Positions 44,920 to 55,970 of a stretch of DNA of 64,000 nucleotides are shown piece after piece; position 1 is the first letter of the stretch; the number at the start of each line of letters is the position of its first letter. The translations under genes were made by a program, and so were the position numbers. This stretch comes from Nymphalis io (lineage: Eukaryota > Arthropoda > Insecta > Lepidoptera > Nymphalidae). The stretch covers positions 6,994,001 through 7,058,000 of the forward strand of contig NC_065913.1 of NCBI RefSeq assembly GCF_905147045.1, written 5' to 3'. A model generated the notes under the pieces. It had not been told where the DNA came from and did no database searches. It worked only from the letters and a program-made list of their open reading frames with translations.

Positions 44920-46150
44920 ATTAAGTATTATATGTAACTAAAACCAAAAAAAGATTACGCAATTAGCTTAACATATATTGAATTACTAATTAGAAGACGG
45001 TAAGTAAAATAAACCTATTAAGTGATGATCTAATGAATGAATTTTTGAGTGCGTGTGTGTGTGTTTATTATGTGTATCTAATATGTGCATGAAACAACTA
45101 CACATAATCAAAATATAACGCGTAGACTACAGCAATACTACTAGTTTGAATATTGTCCGATAAAGACAACCCTATTGCTTTTATTTTACGGGCTTAAGAT
45201 ACATTATTAATAATAATATTTTATTTATGTCGTCACAAAAAGTTTACAAATTGACTTATAACATTTAAATATCAAATAAATAATGTGATGACTAGTGCTT
45301 GCAATAGATAAACTGTTCTACAAGACAAGACTATTAAAAAAATAAGTGCCTTCTCTGTTGCCGTTACTAAATATTTAAAGCACACGAAAAATGTCCAAGT
45401 GACATTTGACAGTGATAATAAAAACCCGCATAAGACAAATCGTTGACATTCATTTCATTCATTCATTATTTAAACCAATTGAGAGTTTTTTGACCTGAAG
45501 GGATGATTTTAATCGATACAATCGAATGAAACGATTTATATGATATTTAACGGTTATTGAACGATCTTGAGTGTTGTACTTGTTATTGAATAAATCTTTA
45601 TTTAAAAAAAACAATGTGTTTGCCTGCGAGTAATATTCGACACACGTGTTGAGTTAACATGTGTTTAGTTGTTTTATGTATGTCTTCTGTTGCATACAAT
45701 ATTAAGAATAAATTAAATTCTATTTTTTTTTTCTTAAATCCAATTTTAAAATTTAAAGGTCGATCAAGGTCCATTTAAATGAAATGTCAAAACTATAACA
45801 TAATCTGTGACAGCAATTCTTTCTCTATGTAAAGTTTAAAAATTAACTATTACAAAAACTTTTCAAGCTAATAATATATAGGAACCATTTATTATTATAA
45901 CTCTAAAGTAAATAAAACATAATCAAAGTCGGTTGAAACAAACTAACAGTAACGAAATCAAAGATTATTTCGAGATATTTTTTTAATTACTCGAGACCGA
46001 CGTTAACTTTTGATCCCCATTGAAAGATTAATTAAATCGGTAATAATATCGATATAATCGTATCGATTGTTTTGAAAATCGAATCTCTATTGACTTACTG
46101 TAAACGAAAACAAACAATGATTTACAAGAACTTTCGCGCGTAAAATACTG
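44920..46150. other. No gene recognised
   Basis: Contains a short GT run at 45052-45064. No supported feature. Confidence 0.45.
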
Positions 46151-46154
46151 ATAA

Positions 46155-46326
46155 CTAGTTTTCGCTTGTGGCTTCACCCGCGTGTTCGGATGTGGGGGTC
46201 AGATGTTAGATATAAAAAAGTATCTCTTCCCTTGGACTTGCTTCATATGAAATTTAATCGAAATCGGCTTAGTTATTTAGCCGACAAAGCGTTACAGGCA
46301 GACAGCATATTGTAAATGCGACAGTA
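46155..46326 (-). mobile_element. HEL element with CTAG end
   Basis: The plus strand begins at CTAG (46155-46158) and 'ttttcgcttgtggcttcacc', the inverted 3' end. It continues 'ggacttgcttcatatgaaat', 'ttaatcgaaatcggcttagt', and ends 'attgtaaatgcgacag', the inverted 5' end. About 172 bp. Confidence 0.78.
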
Positions 46327-46544
46327 TCGACATATGTTTTTTTTTTTTATAAATATATTTTTAAATTAATAAATCAATTGAGATCCATTAAAAAGTCTTC
46401 AGTGTTTTGTAAAAAAAATTCGGAACTTTTTATTCTTAGTTTTAAATTATAGAACTAAGAAATTATACCAATTTAAACAGTATTTACATTTTTATTGTAC
46501 TTTAAAAGTGTGAAGTTATTGTTTGTGTTGTGAAACAAACCGAG

Positions 46545-46640
46545 GTTAGAATTGAAATGGCGGGCATTCTTTCGGTCTATTTTAGCGCCATATTGGGAGC
46601 GTTGACCCGTGCGCCCGCGCATTGAGCTTGAGCGTTTCGC
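46545..46640. promoter_or_regulatory. G+C-rich promoter-like island
   Basis: 'aaatggcgggcattctttcg', 'ttttagcgccatattgggag' and 'ttgacccgtgcgcccgcgca' form a CpG-bearing block in A+T-rich DNA. It has YY1/Pho-like (ATGGCGG, GCCAT) and E2F-like (TTTAGCGCC) sequences. A 22-codon ATG frame from 46557 reads MAGILSVYFSAILGALTRAP and then AH before a stop. No gene follows recognisably. Confidence 0.25.
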
Positions 46641-46649
46641 TATAGATAA

Positions 46650-47440
46650 TTTATTAGTTATATACTCTTTGGGAGATTGTCTTTAAACAATTCGTTTTTA
46701 TAATACAAAATATACTTATCGAGTTGTTTATTTATAATGTTTTAACTGATAAAAATAGTTTTTATAGGACTTAATGAAGCTTATAGCAACTTGATATAAT
46801 CTACTGAATGAATGGTTTATTGAATGAATATCTCATTTATACATATGTAATTTCTGTACGTGTATATGTCTCAGAACACTTACTAAACGTTTGGAGTTTG
46901 GACTGATTTTGATATTTTTTTTGTATAAGTTTTTGAGTGGAATGCTACATATTGGACTTAGTAGGTGACGCTGCGATCAAGTCACAATTTTTTTTAACAA
47001 TCAATCAAGTCATTAATGTAATATTAATGACTTAAATATATATAACGCATAATTATTTAATAGATAATTTTATTTAATGCTATTTTGTTACTTTGAAAAT
47101 GATTACCTGAAAATTGAATAATGAAAAAAAAAATATCCCATAAATCAAATCAATGTAAACAAAAAACCAGTTTGTGTAATAAACTTTTTTTTATAATAAA
47201 CGATATTCCCCGATATTTTAGAATGCAGATCCGTTTGACCTATATACTAAATTTAATAATATTTATAGCATGAAGTAAGTATTCTAGATTACTATGAAAA
47301 CGTATATATTTATATTTTATAGCAAACTTTAATTTATATATATTAATAACAAGCGAAAAACGAACATCACCAGCGTGCAATTCAGTTTTGATGAAAATCC
47401 TTCAAAACATACCATTTTAATAATACTTATTTGAATTAAA
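46650..47440. other. No gene recognised
   Basis: A+T-rich sequence without supported features. Confidence 0.45.
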
Positions 47441-47442
47441 AA

Positions 47443-47578
47443 AGGCAAGGCGGCGGCGGCTAGTGCAGAGCATTCTTCCCGACTGTACTGGCCGTCGTCG
47501 CATTTGCACTCTACTACCACTTACCATCAGGTGGAGTAGAGTCATTTGCCTTCCCGGCAAATATATTAAAAAAAAAAC
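47443..47578 (+). mobile_element. LINE 3' tail
   Basis: A G+C-rich start ('aaggcggcggcggctagtgc') leads to 'ctaccacttaccatcaggtg', 'tcatttgccttcccggcaaa' and a poly(A) run. The end is shared, inverted, with 51609-51690. A typical noncoding 3' end of a lepidopteran non-LTR element. Confidence 0.75.
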
Positions 47579-47927
47579 ATTTTATAAAATATTTTAAAGA
47601 CAGCGGTAAATTAAAATAAGAAAATATTGTTTTTGTTTTGGTAACTTTCGCATATAGCCCTGTTAACTTAAAAATATACAGTTATTTTGAAATCACAGAT
47701 GGACATTACGATTTTATTTGGTTTTCTATATTTAAGACAGAAGAAAGAATAATATATAGCCTAGAACTATATGATTTAGCTACTAAGGTTATACTAACGA
47801 GCTAATAATAATTAATACAATTCCGCTATTAGTGTTTTCGAGGCATGTTCGGGAGCGCACCTCTACTTACAGAAAAGTTGAAATTTTAATTACAACAGCC
47901 TGGAATTGGATATTTTTGATGTAGAAT

Positions 47928-48206
47928 AGACCATTCTACTAACAAATTGTCATTTTATCGCAATCGAATCGAAGCGTGATCGTTGATAAAAAGGAAAACG
48001 GATAAACGGCCGTTTCCCTATTCTTTAATTTAATTATCGACTACTACCATAAAATTTAATAATTAAGTTGGATTTTGACATAACGATATATGTTAACATA
48101 TTATCGGTTCGGTTCCGTTTCGAATAAATATAGATTATACAAAGTTGGATCGGAATTGAATCGGGAACGTATCGTAATCGATATAGCTTAGTAGAATTCG
48201 GCCCCC
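47928..48206 (+). repeat. Repeat I, copy 2
   Basis: Contains 'cattttatcgcaatcgaatc', 'ggataaacggccgtttccct' (palindromic centre at 48013-48024), 'agttggattttgacataacg', 'atatatgttaacatat', 'ggaattgaatcgggaacgta' and 'tcgatatagcttagtagaat'. Longer and better kept than copy 1 at 3068. Noncoding. Confidence 0.75.
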
Positions 48207-48284
48207 GTGTGCCTCTAATGTTGCTAGTATACAAAATTATATTTTTCGCTTCAAATTTTTATTATTAAAAAATTAACAGCCCAA

Positions 48285-48450
48285 AGGCTGAGTCTAGCGG
48301 TGCAGAGAGGCAATAGTGCCAGCGTCTTGGGTACAATGCCACAGGACAATCTTTTAGACAGTGTGTTTTTGCTTTAAATTTGCACTGTGTATTTTGTTCT
48401 TTTTATTTTAATTTTGTATTATATAAAAATGTCTGTACATAAAGCTTATA
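48285..48450 (+). mobile_element. LINE 3' end with short coding relic
   Basis: Frame 48291-48377 encodes SLAVQRGNSASVLGTMPQDN followed by LLDSVFLL and a stop. The GN-A-S-V-L-G-T pattern just before a stop is a C-terminal signature I recognise from lepidopteran non-LTR ORF2 proteins. A+T-rich 3' UTR follows to about 48450. The 5' extent and clade are unknown. Confidence 0.6.
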
Positions 48451-48775
48451 AAAATCTATAATAGTAAAATTATAAAAATATTAAAAATAGTCGTTACTTT
48501 TGATCGCATTAAATTCTCATCATTTTAAGTTTATAATGATTTTATTATATAGTATACTTTTATATGTATTACCAATACTAATAATTAGATCATGTTCGTC
48601 TAGACAATGATATCAGACAAATTAATTAGAAAATATTTTTGCTAGCAAGGTTACGTCATCCTTTATATGACCTACATTTCAGTCTAGACTGACAATACTC
48701 ACAGGACGTTTTCATGCTTAGTAATGTGGATTAATAAAAATTAATTTGTTTTATCATATATATTGACCTGTATTG

Positions 48776-49063
48776 TTTAATGGCCTAGTGATTAGAACGA
48801 GTGAATCTTAACCGAGTTCAAACCCGGGCAAGCACCAATGAATATTCATGTGTTTAATTTGTGTTTATAATTAATATCGTGCTTGACGGTGACGGAAAAC
48901 ATCGTGAGGAAACCTGCGTGTGTCAAAATTCACTGAAATTCTGCCACATGTGTTTACCAACCAGCATTCGAGTAGCGTGGTGGAATAAGCTCCAAACCTT
49001 CCCCTCAAAATAAAAAAAGGAGAGGAGGCCTTAGCCCAGCAGTGGGACATTCACAGGCTGTTA
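48776..49063 (+). mobile_element. SINE-A with 5'-shortened head and duplication
   Basis: Begins within the A box ('aatggcctagtgattagaac') and lacks 'gccgag'. The anticodon-like arm is shortened ('cttaaccgagttcaaacccg'). The body and 3' end are complete. CTGTATTG at 48768-48775 and 49064-49071 is a probable 8-bp target duplication. Confidence 0.88.
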
Positions 49064-49170
49064 CTGTATTGCTTAAGTGTATGTATGTCGTCATACTCTA
49101 CTAAATTATGTCTTCTTTCGCCTGTATAATGACCTCTACAATTCTGCATTTTTGAATAAAGAGCTAGATA

Positions 49171-49365
49171 GAATACACATGTGGCAGAATTTCAATGAAA
49201 TTAGACACATGCAGGTTTCCTCACGATGTTTTCCTTCACCGTTAAGCACGAGATGAATTATAAACACAAATTAAGCACATGAAAATTCAGTGGTGCTTGC
49301 CCGGGTTTGAACCCACGATCATCGGTTAAGATTCACGCGTTCTTACCACTAGGCCATCTCGGCTT
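49171..49365 (-). mobile_element. SINE-A, 3'-truncated, inverted to neighbour
   Basis: Minus-strand SINE-A from head ('aagccgagatggcctagtgg' on minus) to 'ccacatgtgtattc'. The 3' third is absent. It lies 107 bp from the plus-strand copy ending at 49063, making an inverted pair with about 190 bp of shared sequence. Confidence 0.9.
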
Positions 49366-49369
49366 TTTT

Positions 49370-51600
49370 AAATAATTAAATATATTTTAATTAATCATTT
49401 TTGAACGTAAACAACTTATTTGCAAAAACTTTTCAAACTTTAACTTTTGTTACATTGATCTTCTGTGTTGCTACAAGTTATTGGTACTAGATGTTGGTAC
49501 CAGTTACCATTCTAGAACTAAAAGAGATAAAATAAAAGTACTTAAAATTACGTACTTGAACTTCTCAACTGTTATGAGCTAAAAGTGGAGCTAACAAATA
49601 AGTCGAGAGCGGGCTCGTAGTGACTTTAGAATGGGCGTTAAGTCTAAGTCCTTAAGTGGGCTCACAATTTGTACCTTAGTTTCAGCTTAAAAAATCGATG
49701 ACGTCATCAAAGTCAGCAGAGCAAAGAATTGCAAACAATGTAGATATTATTTTGCACTTATAATTTAGGATAAGAATTTAAACAAAGAAAATTATTAAAA
49801 TGGCCGAAAAAATCTACCAATCACCGGCTTTTATTATCGTTACTGTTTTAATAAATCACACATGGTTTTTTAACATTCACACGTAACACGAATTCATTTA
49901 GACATTTCGATGTGTGTATATAATAAAAATAATACATCTCGTCTGTTTGTAAAGGACTTACACGGTATGGGAGTTTTATGGTTACTTTATCAAGATAAGG
50001 AATGAAATGACACTGCGCCGGTTCCGAGATATCAGGAATGTATCTTAGAACACATTTTGTTATGAAATATCTTAAAAATTCTTTATTATCAAGTTTGTTT
50101 AATAAAAACTGTGTTTGTTTCATTCGCATATTAATTCGGACGTTAATTTTCTCATGATAATTTCAAATTTATTCCTTTGTCATTAATATTTAGATTGTAA
50201 TAAAAAAAGTAACAATTAGTAATGCCTCCTCTCCACTTGAGAATAATCTAGAACGTCATTGTTTCGAATTTCAATGAGATGTATATGTTGCTTTATGCAC
50301 ATGTAGTTGAGATATACTATACTTTTTTTGAATCGAATGAAAGTGAAGATATCGTTAATTCAGCTATGAATGAAACCTCCTTACATAGAAAATTACATAA
50401 GCTAACCATCCAGACAAAAACTCTTTGCCAATCCAGCGGGCAACCGGTTGGCTGTCCCGGTTAAACAGTGTTGTGTCATAGACTATCGATTTATCTTTAT
50501 AATATTATCATATTTAATTATTTTTTATTAATCAATTGCATTAGTACGTCTACTAACACTGATATTGGAGGTGATTGTTACTAACGCTGTATAGAATTGA
50601 TCTAAAATAATGATTATATTATTATTATAAACATATAAATGAACATTAAATTTATTCATTGTTTTTTTAATTCATAATTACATTTTTGTGCTGGGGTCTT
50701 TAAATACTTATCTATTGCCTTAGTTATCGCGCGACTAAATTGTCTATTAAAGATTTTCTATAGGATATATTAATTTTATTAATTAATAATTGTATAAATA
50801 TATCGATATTGGCGACATTACACATCACCACGTCAGAATGCGGCGCAGTGACTCCCTATGTGAATGAACACTTTAGACAAGCTTGCGTATCCGCCGTCCT
50901 TTTAACACTTATACAAATTTCATTAGAGCGAATGAAACGGCAACAAGTCAACTAAACCTTCGTATTATAAAGCTGTAAAGTTGAACGAGTTTCGTGCGTC
51001 GAGATTAAAACCTTTTTGGTGTATTTTTTATTATTCTGGCATCAAAGGATAAAAGTAATGCCCGTATTAATTGTTATGTCGGAACTCTTTGATGTGTTAA
51101 GAAATTGTATCAACAGAACTATACTTGGATAAGATTGTCTTGTATTCACAAGTTAATCTAGTATAGTAGAGATTATAAAGCCATTTTTATTGGACTGTAA
51201 CGTTTGATAATACATTTACATTATGGACGAGACCTTACCACTTATTCTTCAAAGAAATTTTAGTGCTTACAATTAAAAAACGGAAGCTTTTAATATAAAC
51301 TAGATAGGAGAATAATAATTTAACAAAATCCAAATAAAGTAATGTTGGACAAAAGTTTAATGTGTTAGTTACAAATGAGACTAGTAGATGGCGCTTATTA
51401 ATAAACGTAAAGCCTGAATCGCGCGGGCAAGATTTTTAATAGATACGTATGTAACGATAAGCCAAAAATAACTACGTCATTCAAAATAAAAATAAAAAAC
51501 CATTATGTTAACATGAGTCATGAAGTAGTTACTATTTTATTCGCAAACCAAAGAACAATAATATAATCATGTATATACTAAAATATAGAGGTTTATATAG
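49370..51600. other. No gene; longest repeat-poor stretch
   Basis: Two modest open frames (49848-50129 minus, 93 codons; 50279-50464 plus, 61 codons) have no family resemblance. A perfect CRE palindrome is at 49697-49708 and a CpG-bearing block at 50830-50900. These could be parts of a regulatory region, but nothing is firmly supported. Confidence 0.4.
49697..49708. promoter_or_regulatory. Palindromic CRE-like site
   Basis: GATGACGTCATC is a 12-bp perfect palindrome with the CREB/ATF core TGACGTCA. It lies in unique sequence, so selection is possible but unproven. Confidence 0.3.
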
Positions 51601-51608
51601 TTCCCATA

Positions 51609-51690
51609 TTTTTTTTTTTTTTATATTCGCCGGGAGGGCAAATGACTCTACTCAGTACAGACGGGAAAAACGTTCTGAGTTTTTAATTCA
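51609..51690 (-). mobile_element. LINE 3' tail
   Basis: Poly(T) then 'atattcgccgggagggcaaa' and 'tgactctactcagtacagac', the inverted counterpart of the tail at 47443. Only about 80 bp are present, so this is a severely 5'-truncated insertion or remnant. Confidence 0.75.
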
Positions 51691-52280
51691 GTAATTTATT
51701 TCAATAATAACAAAAGTATTACGCTTAAAAGCTCAAACAAAATTAAGCCAACATATTCACATGCAAGCAATTAACACAAGAAGGCACTCCCACTACACGA
51801 GAAGCTTTTTAGCTAACTTAGAAGGACACAACAGTTATATACATATAATATATATATACTCCCGAATGCATATATTACTGACAGAAAATATTATAAGGTA
51901 TAAAATATATATAATTTAATAAAACTATGTTACGTTTTTCGAACTCTAGTCACCGTAAAAATGAACGTACTAAATTCAAACACCTTATTTTTAAAATTTT
52001 AAAAGAATAAAAACCTCATCCTAAATTGACTTCTAAATAAAAAAAAACAGAGCGATTTTCACTTTATACAGATTATATATAAATACAATTTAACATATGG
52101 TATAAAAATTTGCACGTGTTACGCAAATAAACGATTAGGTTATACAGTCTGGTGAATCTCATTTGGGATTTGGTTCAAGGTTACAGTAAGGAATAATTTT
52201 GTCATAAATTATATTATTAGTCAATATTATTATTATATTGTTACTTATATTATCTGTGGTAACATAATATTATGTGTTAT

Positions 52281-52520
52281 GACGGGCCGGTTGGCGTGGT
52301 TGGTAGATGGTCTTTCACGCCGAAGGTTGTGGGTTCGATTGCCACCCAGGTCATACATTTGTGTGCATGAACATGTCTGTTTATCCTGAGTCTGGGTGAA
52401 ATTCTCATATAAGTATGTATTTACAAAAGAAAAGTAGTATATGTAGTATATCAGTTGTTTGGTTTCCATAGTACAAGCTTAGTTTGGGATGAGATGGCCT
52501 TGTGAGAATAATGTCCCAGG
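52281..52520 (+). mobile_element. SINE-C, full length
   Basis: Head 'gacgggccggttggcgtggt', 'tctttcacgccgaaggttgt', B box 'gggttcgattgccaccc', then the full body and 3' 'taatgtcccaggat'. A close match to the 29443 copy. Confidence 0.92.
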
Positions 52521-52616
52521 ATGTCGCTTATTCTCGTTTCAGAAATAGTATTCCTTTGATTAAAACATTATTGTATTGATTAGTGGATATGTGGAAAGAA
52601 AAGTCCTATCGATTAT

Positions 52617-52789
52617 CAAATCAAATCAAATCAACAGCCAATCGTTGTCCACTGCTGAACATAGGCCTCTCCCAAGGTGCGCCAAAGCTCCCTGTCCTCC
52701 GCCTTCCGCATCCAGTTGGTGCCCGCCACCTTCTTAAGGTCGTCGGTCCACCTGGCTGGAGGGCGCCCTACGCTGCGCTTGATCGCCTG
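52617..52789 (-). mobile_element. Young LINE tail, second copy (RTE-like)
   Basis: Minus-strand text from 'aagcgcagcgtagggcgccc' to 'cagcagtggacaacgattgg' followed by a TTTGA-type tail. Over about 150 bp shared with 7830-7980 I see a single substitution. The tail repeat unit differs: ATCAA(A) here against TTGA there. CGATTAT at 52610-52616 and 52790-52796 is a likely 7-bp target duplication. It encodes the same C-terminal peptide as the 7795 copy, from KRSVGRPP onward. Confidence 0.88.
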
Positions 52790-53309
52790 CGATTATAGTA
52801 AACAGTATAGTTTTTAATTCTATTCGACAATTCGAAATATTTTACTAAAATCACTGGAATAATGTTAACCTAGTTTTCAATTAGTTATCAGATTTTTCAC
52901 CTTTGCTTTGTATAAAAATAAAATATTAACGTCTTGATTGATCGTTTTTCACTCAAAGCGGTATTTTATGAATCCAAAACCGTTATCAATCAAATAACTT
53001 AAATCCATTGAAATTATATAATTAAAACTTCCATAATTATATAAAAACAAAATAGTAATATACATATTTAAATATTGTAAAGATATAAAATGAGTAACTA
53101 TAAGAGAAAGTCAACACTATTAACTCCATCTCACTCTTGAATGCCATGAGTTCTTCGACATTTCGCAGAAAACTTTCTGCTTTTGGAATCGTGTCATCTT
53201 CATTGACCGAGTGTATAATTTTTAGTACTTATAATGGGGTCAGTCATTTTATAGTCTTGTCTTTATGACTTGTTTGGTAGACGTCAGAAACAAGTCATAA
53301 TGAAGATAT

Positions 53310-53745
53310 CGAAATACCGAGGATTCAAACCTCACCTCACTGAAAAGTTATTACGATTTTCTGTCGAAGATACTCAATAGCAGCCGGAGTCTAAGCTGAA
53401 AGTGTGTATCGTATTTAAATGAGAGAGATAAGAGTAAGAGAAGAGTGAACAGGTTTCTTTTGGATGGGCGTGTAGCACCTTCGTCTTCATCTACACTTTC
53501 CATCAGGTGAGATGGAAGACAAACGCCTATTCCATTACAACTACATAAAAAAAGTATGCTTTGAAAAGCACGTAAATCCATTGGTCATGCGCCTGGACTC
53601 TATCCGGTCGAGTCGGATTGCCGTCCCATCGGATTATGAGTGTAAGGGAATATAGATCTGTGTTTGCGCACAACTTGCCCACTTGAATTCATGCGTAGTT
53701 GGCTAATCTTGATTGGATGCCGTGACCGAAATAGGTTTAAGGACA
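53310..53745 (+). mobile_element. SINE-D split by a LINE tail
   Basis: The left piece (53310-53408) has a degraded B box ('gaggattcaaacctcacc'), 'attttctgtcgaagatactc' and 'gcagccggagtctaagctga'. The right piece (53554-53745) has 'gaaaagcacgtaaatccatt', 'gtcggattgccgtcccatcg', 'gtttgcgcacaacttg' and 'attggatgccgtgaccgaaa'. The two join at 'gtgta' and were separated by the insert at 53409-53553. Confidence 0.8.
53409..53553 (+). mobile_element. LINE 3' tail nested in SINE-D
   Basis: Contains 'ctacactttccatcaggtga', 'gatggaagacaaacgcctat' and a poly(A) end. Resembles the 3' UTR of the LINE at 8647. It sits exactly where SINE-D is interrupted, with GTAT or GTA repeated at both junctions as a possible short duplication. 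Confidence 0.75.
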
Positions 53746-53790
53746 TTATCGTCATTTATGCAATCTTGGAGTTATACGGCCTTACTTAAA

Positions 53791-53890
53791 AACGTTGTTT
53801 AGTGGCTGATTAGTTAAACAATGCTGTGTCTTCTTCTGTCGAATGTCAAATCAATAATGATAGAAAGAGCGAATCAGTGTGCCAGCTCTT
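53791..53890 (+). mobile_element. MITE-J, copy lacking right end
   Basis: Shares 'aacgttgtttag', 'tagttaaacaatg', 'gtgtcttcttct', 'gaatgtcaaatc' and 'aatgatagaaagagcgaa' with 6297-6390. The right inverted terminus is not recognisable. Confidence 0.65.
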
Positions 53891-53934
53891 CTCAATAGAA
53901 TTTATTATTCTAGTTATTGAATTGAGAGGAAAGT

Positions 53935-53990
53935 TTGACTGCTGAGTTTTTGCCGGTTTCATTTCAGAGTTTATTTCCGAATCTGTTTAT
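53935..53990 (+). repeat. Family H fragment (weak)
   Basis: 'tgactgctgagtttttgccg' and 'gtttcatttcagag' recall the family H phrase at 56463. Confidence 0.35.
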
Positions 53991-53999
53991 AATAATTTT

Positions 54000-55530
54000 C
54001 TCTTTAAAATGATATTTAGTTGATTGAAATACTTTAGATTCTAATATTAGGAAATATTTTATTGTGGTTTGATAAACTATTTAAATCACGAAAATTTTTA
54101 ATGAACATCATGGATTTTCATAGATTTTCAAAAATATTTTCTTTTTTTAGCCGTTAAGGACTTTGCGACACTTGACTGTTTGGTGTGTTTTAGTATTAAA
54201 CATATGAAACCTTTTTATCTATATTATAATCATATACTACATACTTATTATATACTTATATTTATAATATACTATTGTTGGTCCGGTGGTCGAAATTATT
54301 TCTACATATTTCTACATATTTTTTCTGCTCTTATTTGTAATACTTATTGTTATTTTAAAATTAAAATGTATTCATTTGTACCCTCGCATTTAATTTAAGT
54401 GTAAATTTTATTTGTAGTATTAAGCTCTTATGTAAGTTAATCTAATTGTTGTGAGAATATTAAACAATCTTAAATCAGAAGCTCGAAAAAACTAAACCGT
54501 TGACAAATAGATAAGAATAGCTTTGGAAGTGTTTTGTTTTTGAACAAAACTATAAATTTCGTAAGAAAATCGTATCTCAAACATGTCTTATTGTTAAAAC
54601 AAAATGGCGTCTTTGCAAGCCCATACATAATGCATTAACAGCTTTGTGATTCTGATTAGCTTTGACAAACGAGCGTATTTCGTTTTGGTTATTTTGTTGC
54701 GTTTAGATGAATGAATGAAATGAATCTTATGTTTGAAGTGAAAATTTTTTGGGCGCGTTCAGTTCTCAAGGTCGCTTTTGAATGTAACGTAGGAATGGAA
54801 CGTTTTTGATGTAAATGAATACTTCTGCTTATCAATTTAAAATGAATAAATAATTGCTATATTAGATTTAAAGACTTAGAAATTTAACCGAACAGTATTT
54901 AAAAACTAGTTGATTCTGTTTATAATAACAGTTTGGAAAATTAAGTTTTGCGTTTTTAATCTGTACCGAAATTATTTTCTTTATTTCGTTTCAAATAATT
55001 CCATAGACAAATCAAGTCTTTTAATAGTTTTTAACGATGAACTGCATGAATTAAAAAAAATATATTTGTATAACCATAATTTAGTATGAGGTTTAACACA
55101 TAAACTTGTTTCATTCATTCATACATTCAAAACATTGTTGATATTAAAGTTTTAATATGATAAGCTTAAGTTATTGAAGGACGCTTAAAAATATAATCAC
55201 ACGTTAACAACACCATGCTTTGTTATAAATTGGTGCTTAAAATAAATCCCCATTAATGTCATGGTCGCTTTAATAGCTATGACCCAATTGATGACATCAG
55301 TCTTATATACTTATGGTCTTCTGTTTCTGCCACACCCTGTACTCAAGAGATTTAGCTATGACATTCAAACTTTATAAAAAAAATACTTAATAACTACCGT
55401 TTCTAAAAGGTAATAAGTAAATATTTAAATAAACAATATATGACTTTATGGTAATAAACACCTTTGAGACATCATCTGAGGTCATAATTTTGCTATCTAT
55501 ACATACATATAAGTAGGATTTTTTTATTAT
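54000..55530. other. No gene recognised
   Basis: A 10-bp tandem duplication TCTACATATT lies at 54301-54320, within a Tyr/Ile-rich chance frame (54180-54398). Otherwise A+T-rich unique sequence. Confidence 0.4.
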
Positions 55531-55539
55531 ATCGACAGG

Positions 55540-55970
55540 ACGGCTCCTCAACTGGAGAGAGATCAGGCGTAGGACTAATGGCTTTACGTGCTTTCCGAGG
55601 TACTTATTTTTATAGAATAGGTAGGCGGACGAGCATATGGGCCACCTGATGGTAAGTGGTCACCAACGCCCATAGACATTGGCATTGTAAGAAATATTAA
55701 CCATCGCTTACATCGCCAATGCGCCATTAACCTTGGGAACTAAGATGGTATGTCCCTTGTGCCTGTAATTATACTGACTCACTCACCCTTCGAACCGGAA
55801 CACAACAATACCAAGTACTGCTGTTTTGCGGTAGAATATCTGATGAGTGGGTGATAACTACCCAGGCGAGCTTGCACAAAGCTCTACCACCAGTACGGGG
55901 ATTAGTGCCTTGACCTGGGAATCAAACCCAAGATATCGAGATTTGAAACCATAAGAGCAAACCATTGAAA
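55540..55970 (-). mobile_element. SINE-D split by SINE-B
   Basis: The left piece (55540-55603) holds 'gagagagatcaggcgtagga' and 'ggctttacgtgctttccgag'. The right piece (55895-55970) holds 'ttgacctgggaatcaaaccc', the inverted B-box region of the head. The break falls within the 'ccgaggcacggga' stretch seen intact at 11453. Confidence 0.75.
55604..55894 (-). mobile_element. SINE-B nested in SINE-D
   Basis: Near-complete minus-strand SINE-B from 'atttttatagaataggtagg' through 'gggccacctgatggtaagtg' to 'cttgcacaaagctctaccac' and 'cagt'. It inserted into a pre-existing SINE-D, with 2-4 bp (AC, TAC or GTAC) repeated at the two junctions. Confidence 0.9.

Noticed and set aside
44574..44924. 116-codon plus-strand open frame
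   Set aside because: Antisense to a SINE-C copy and overlapping an old SINE-A-like element.
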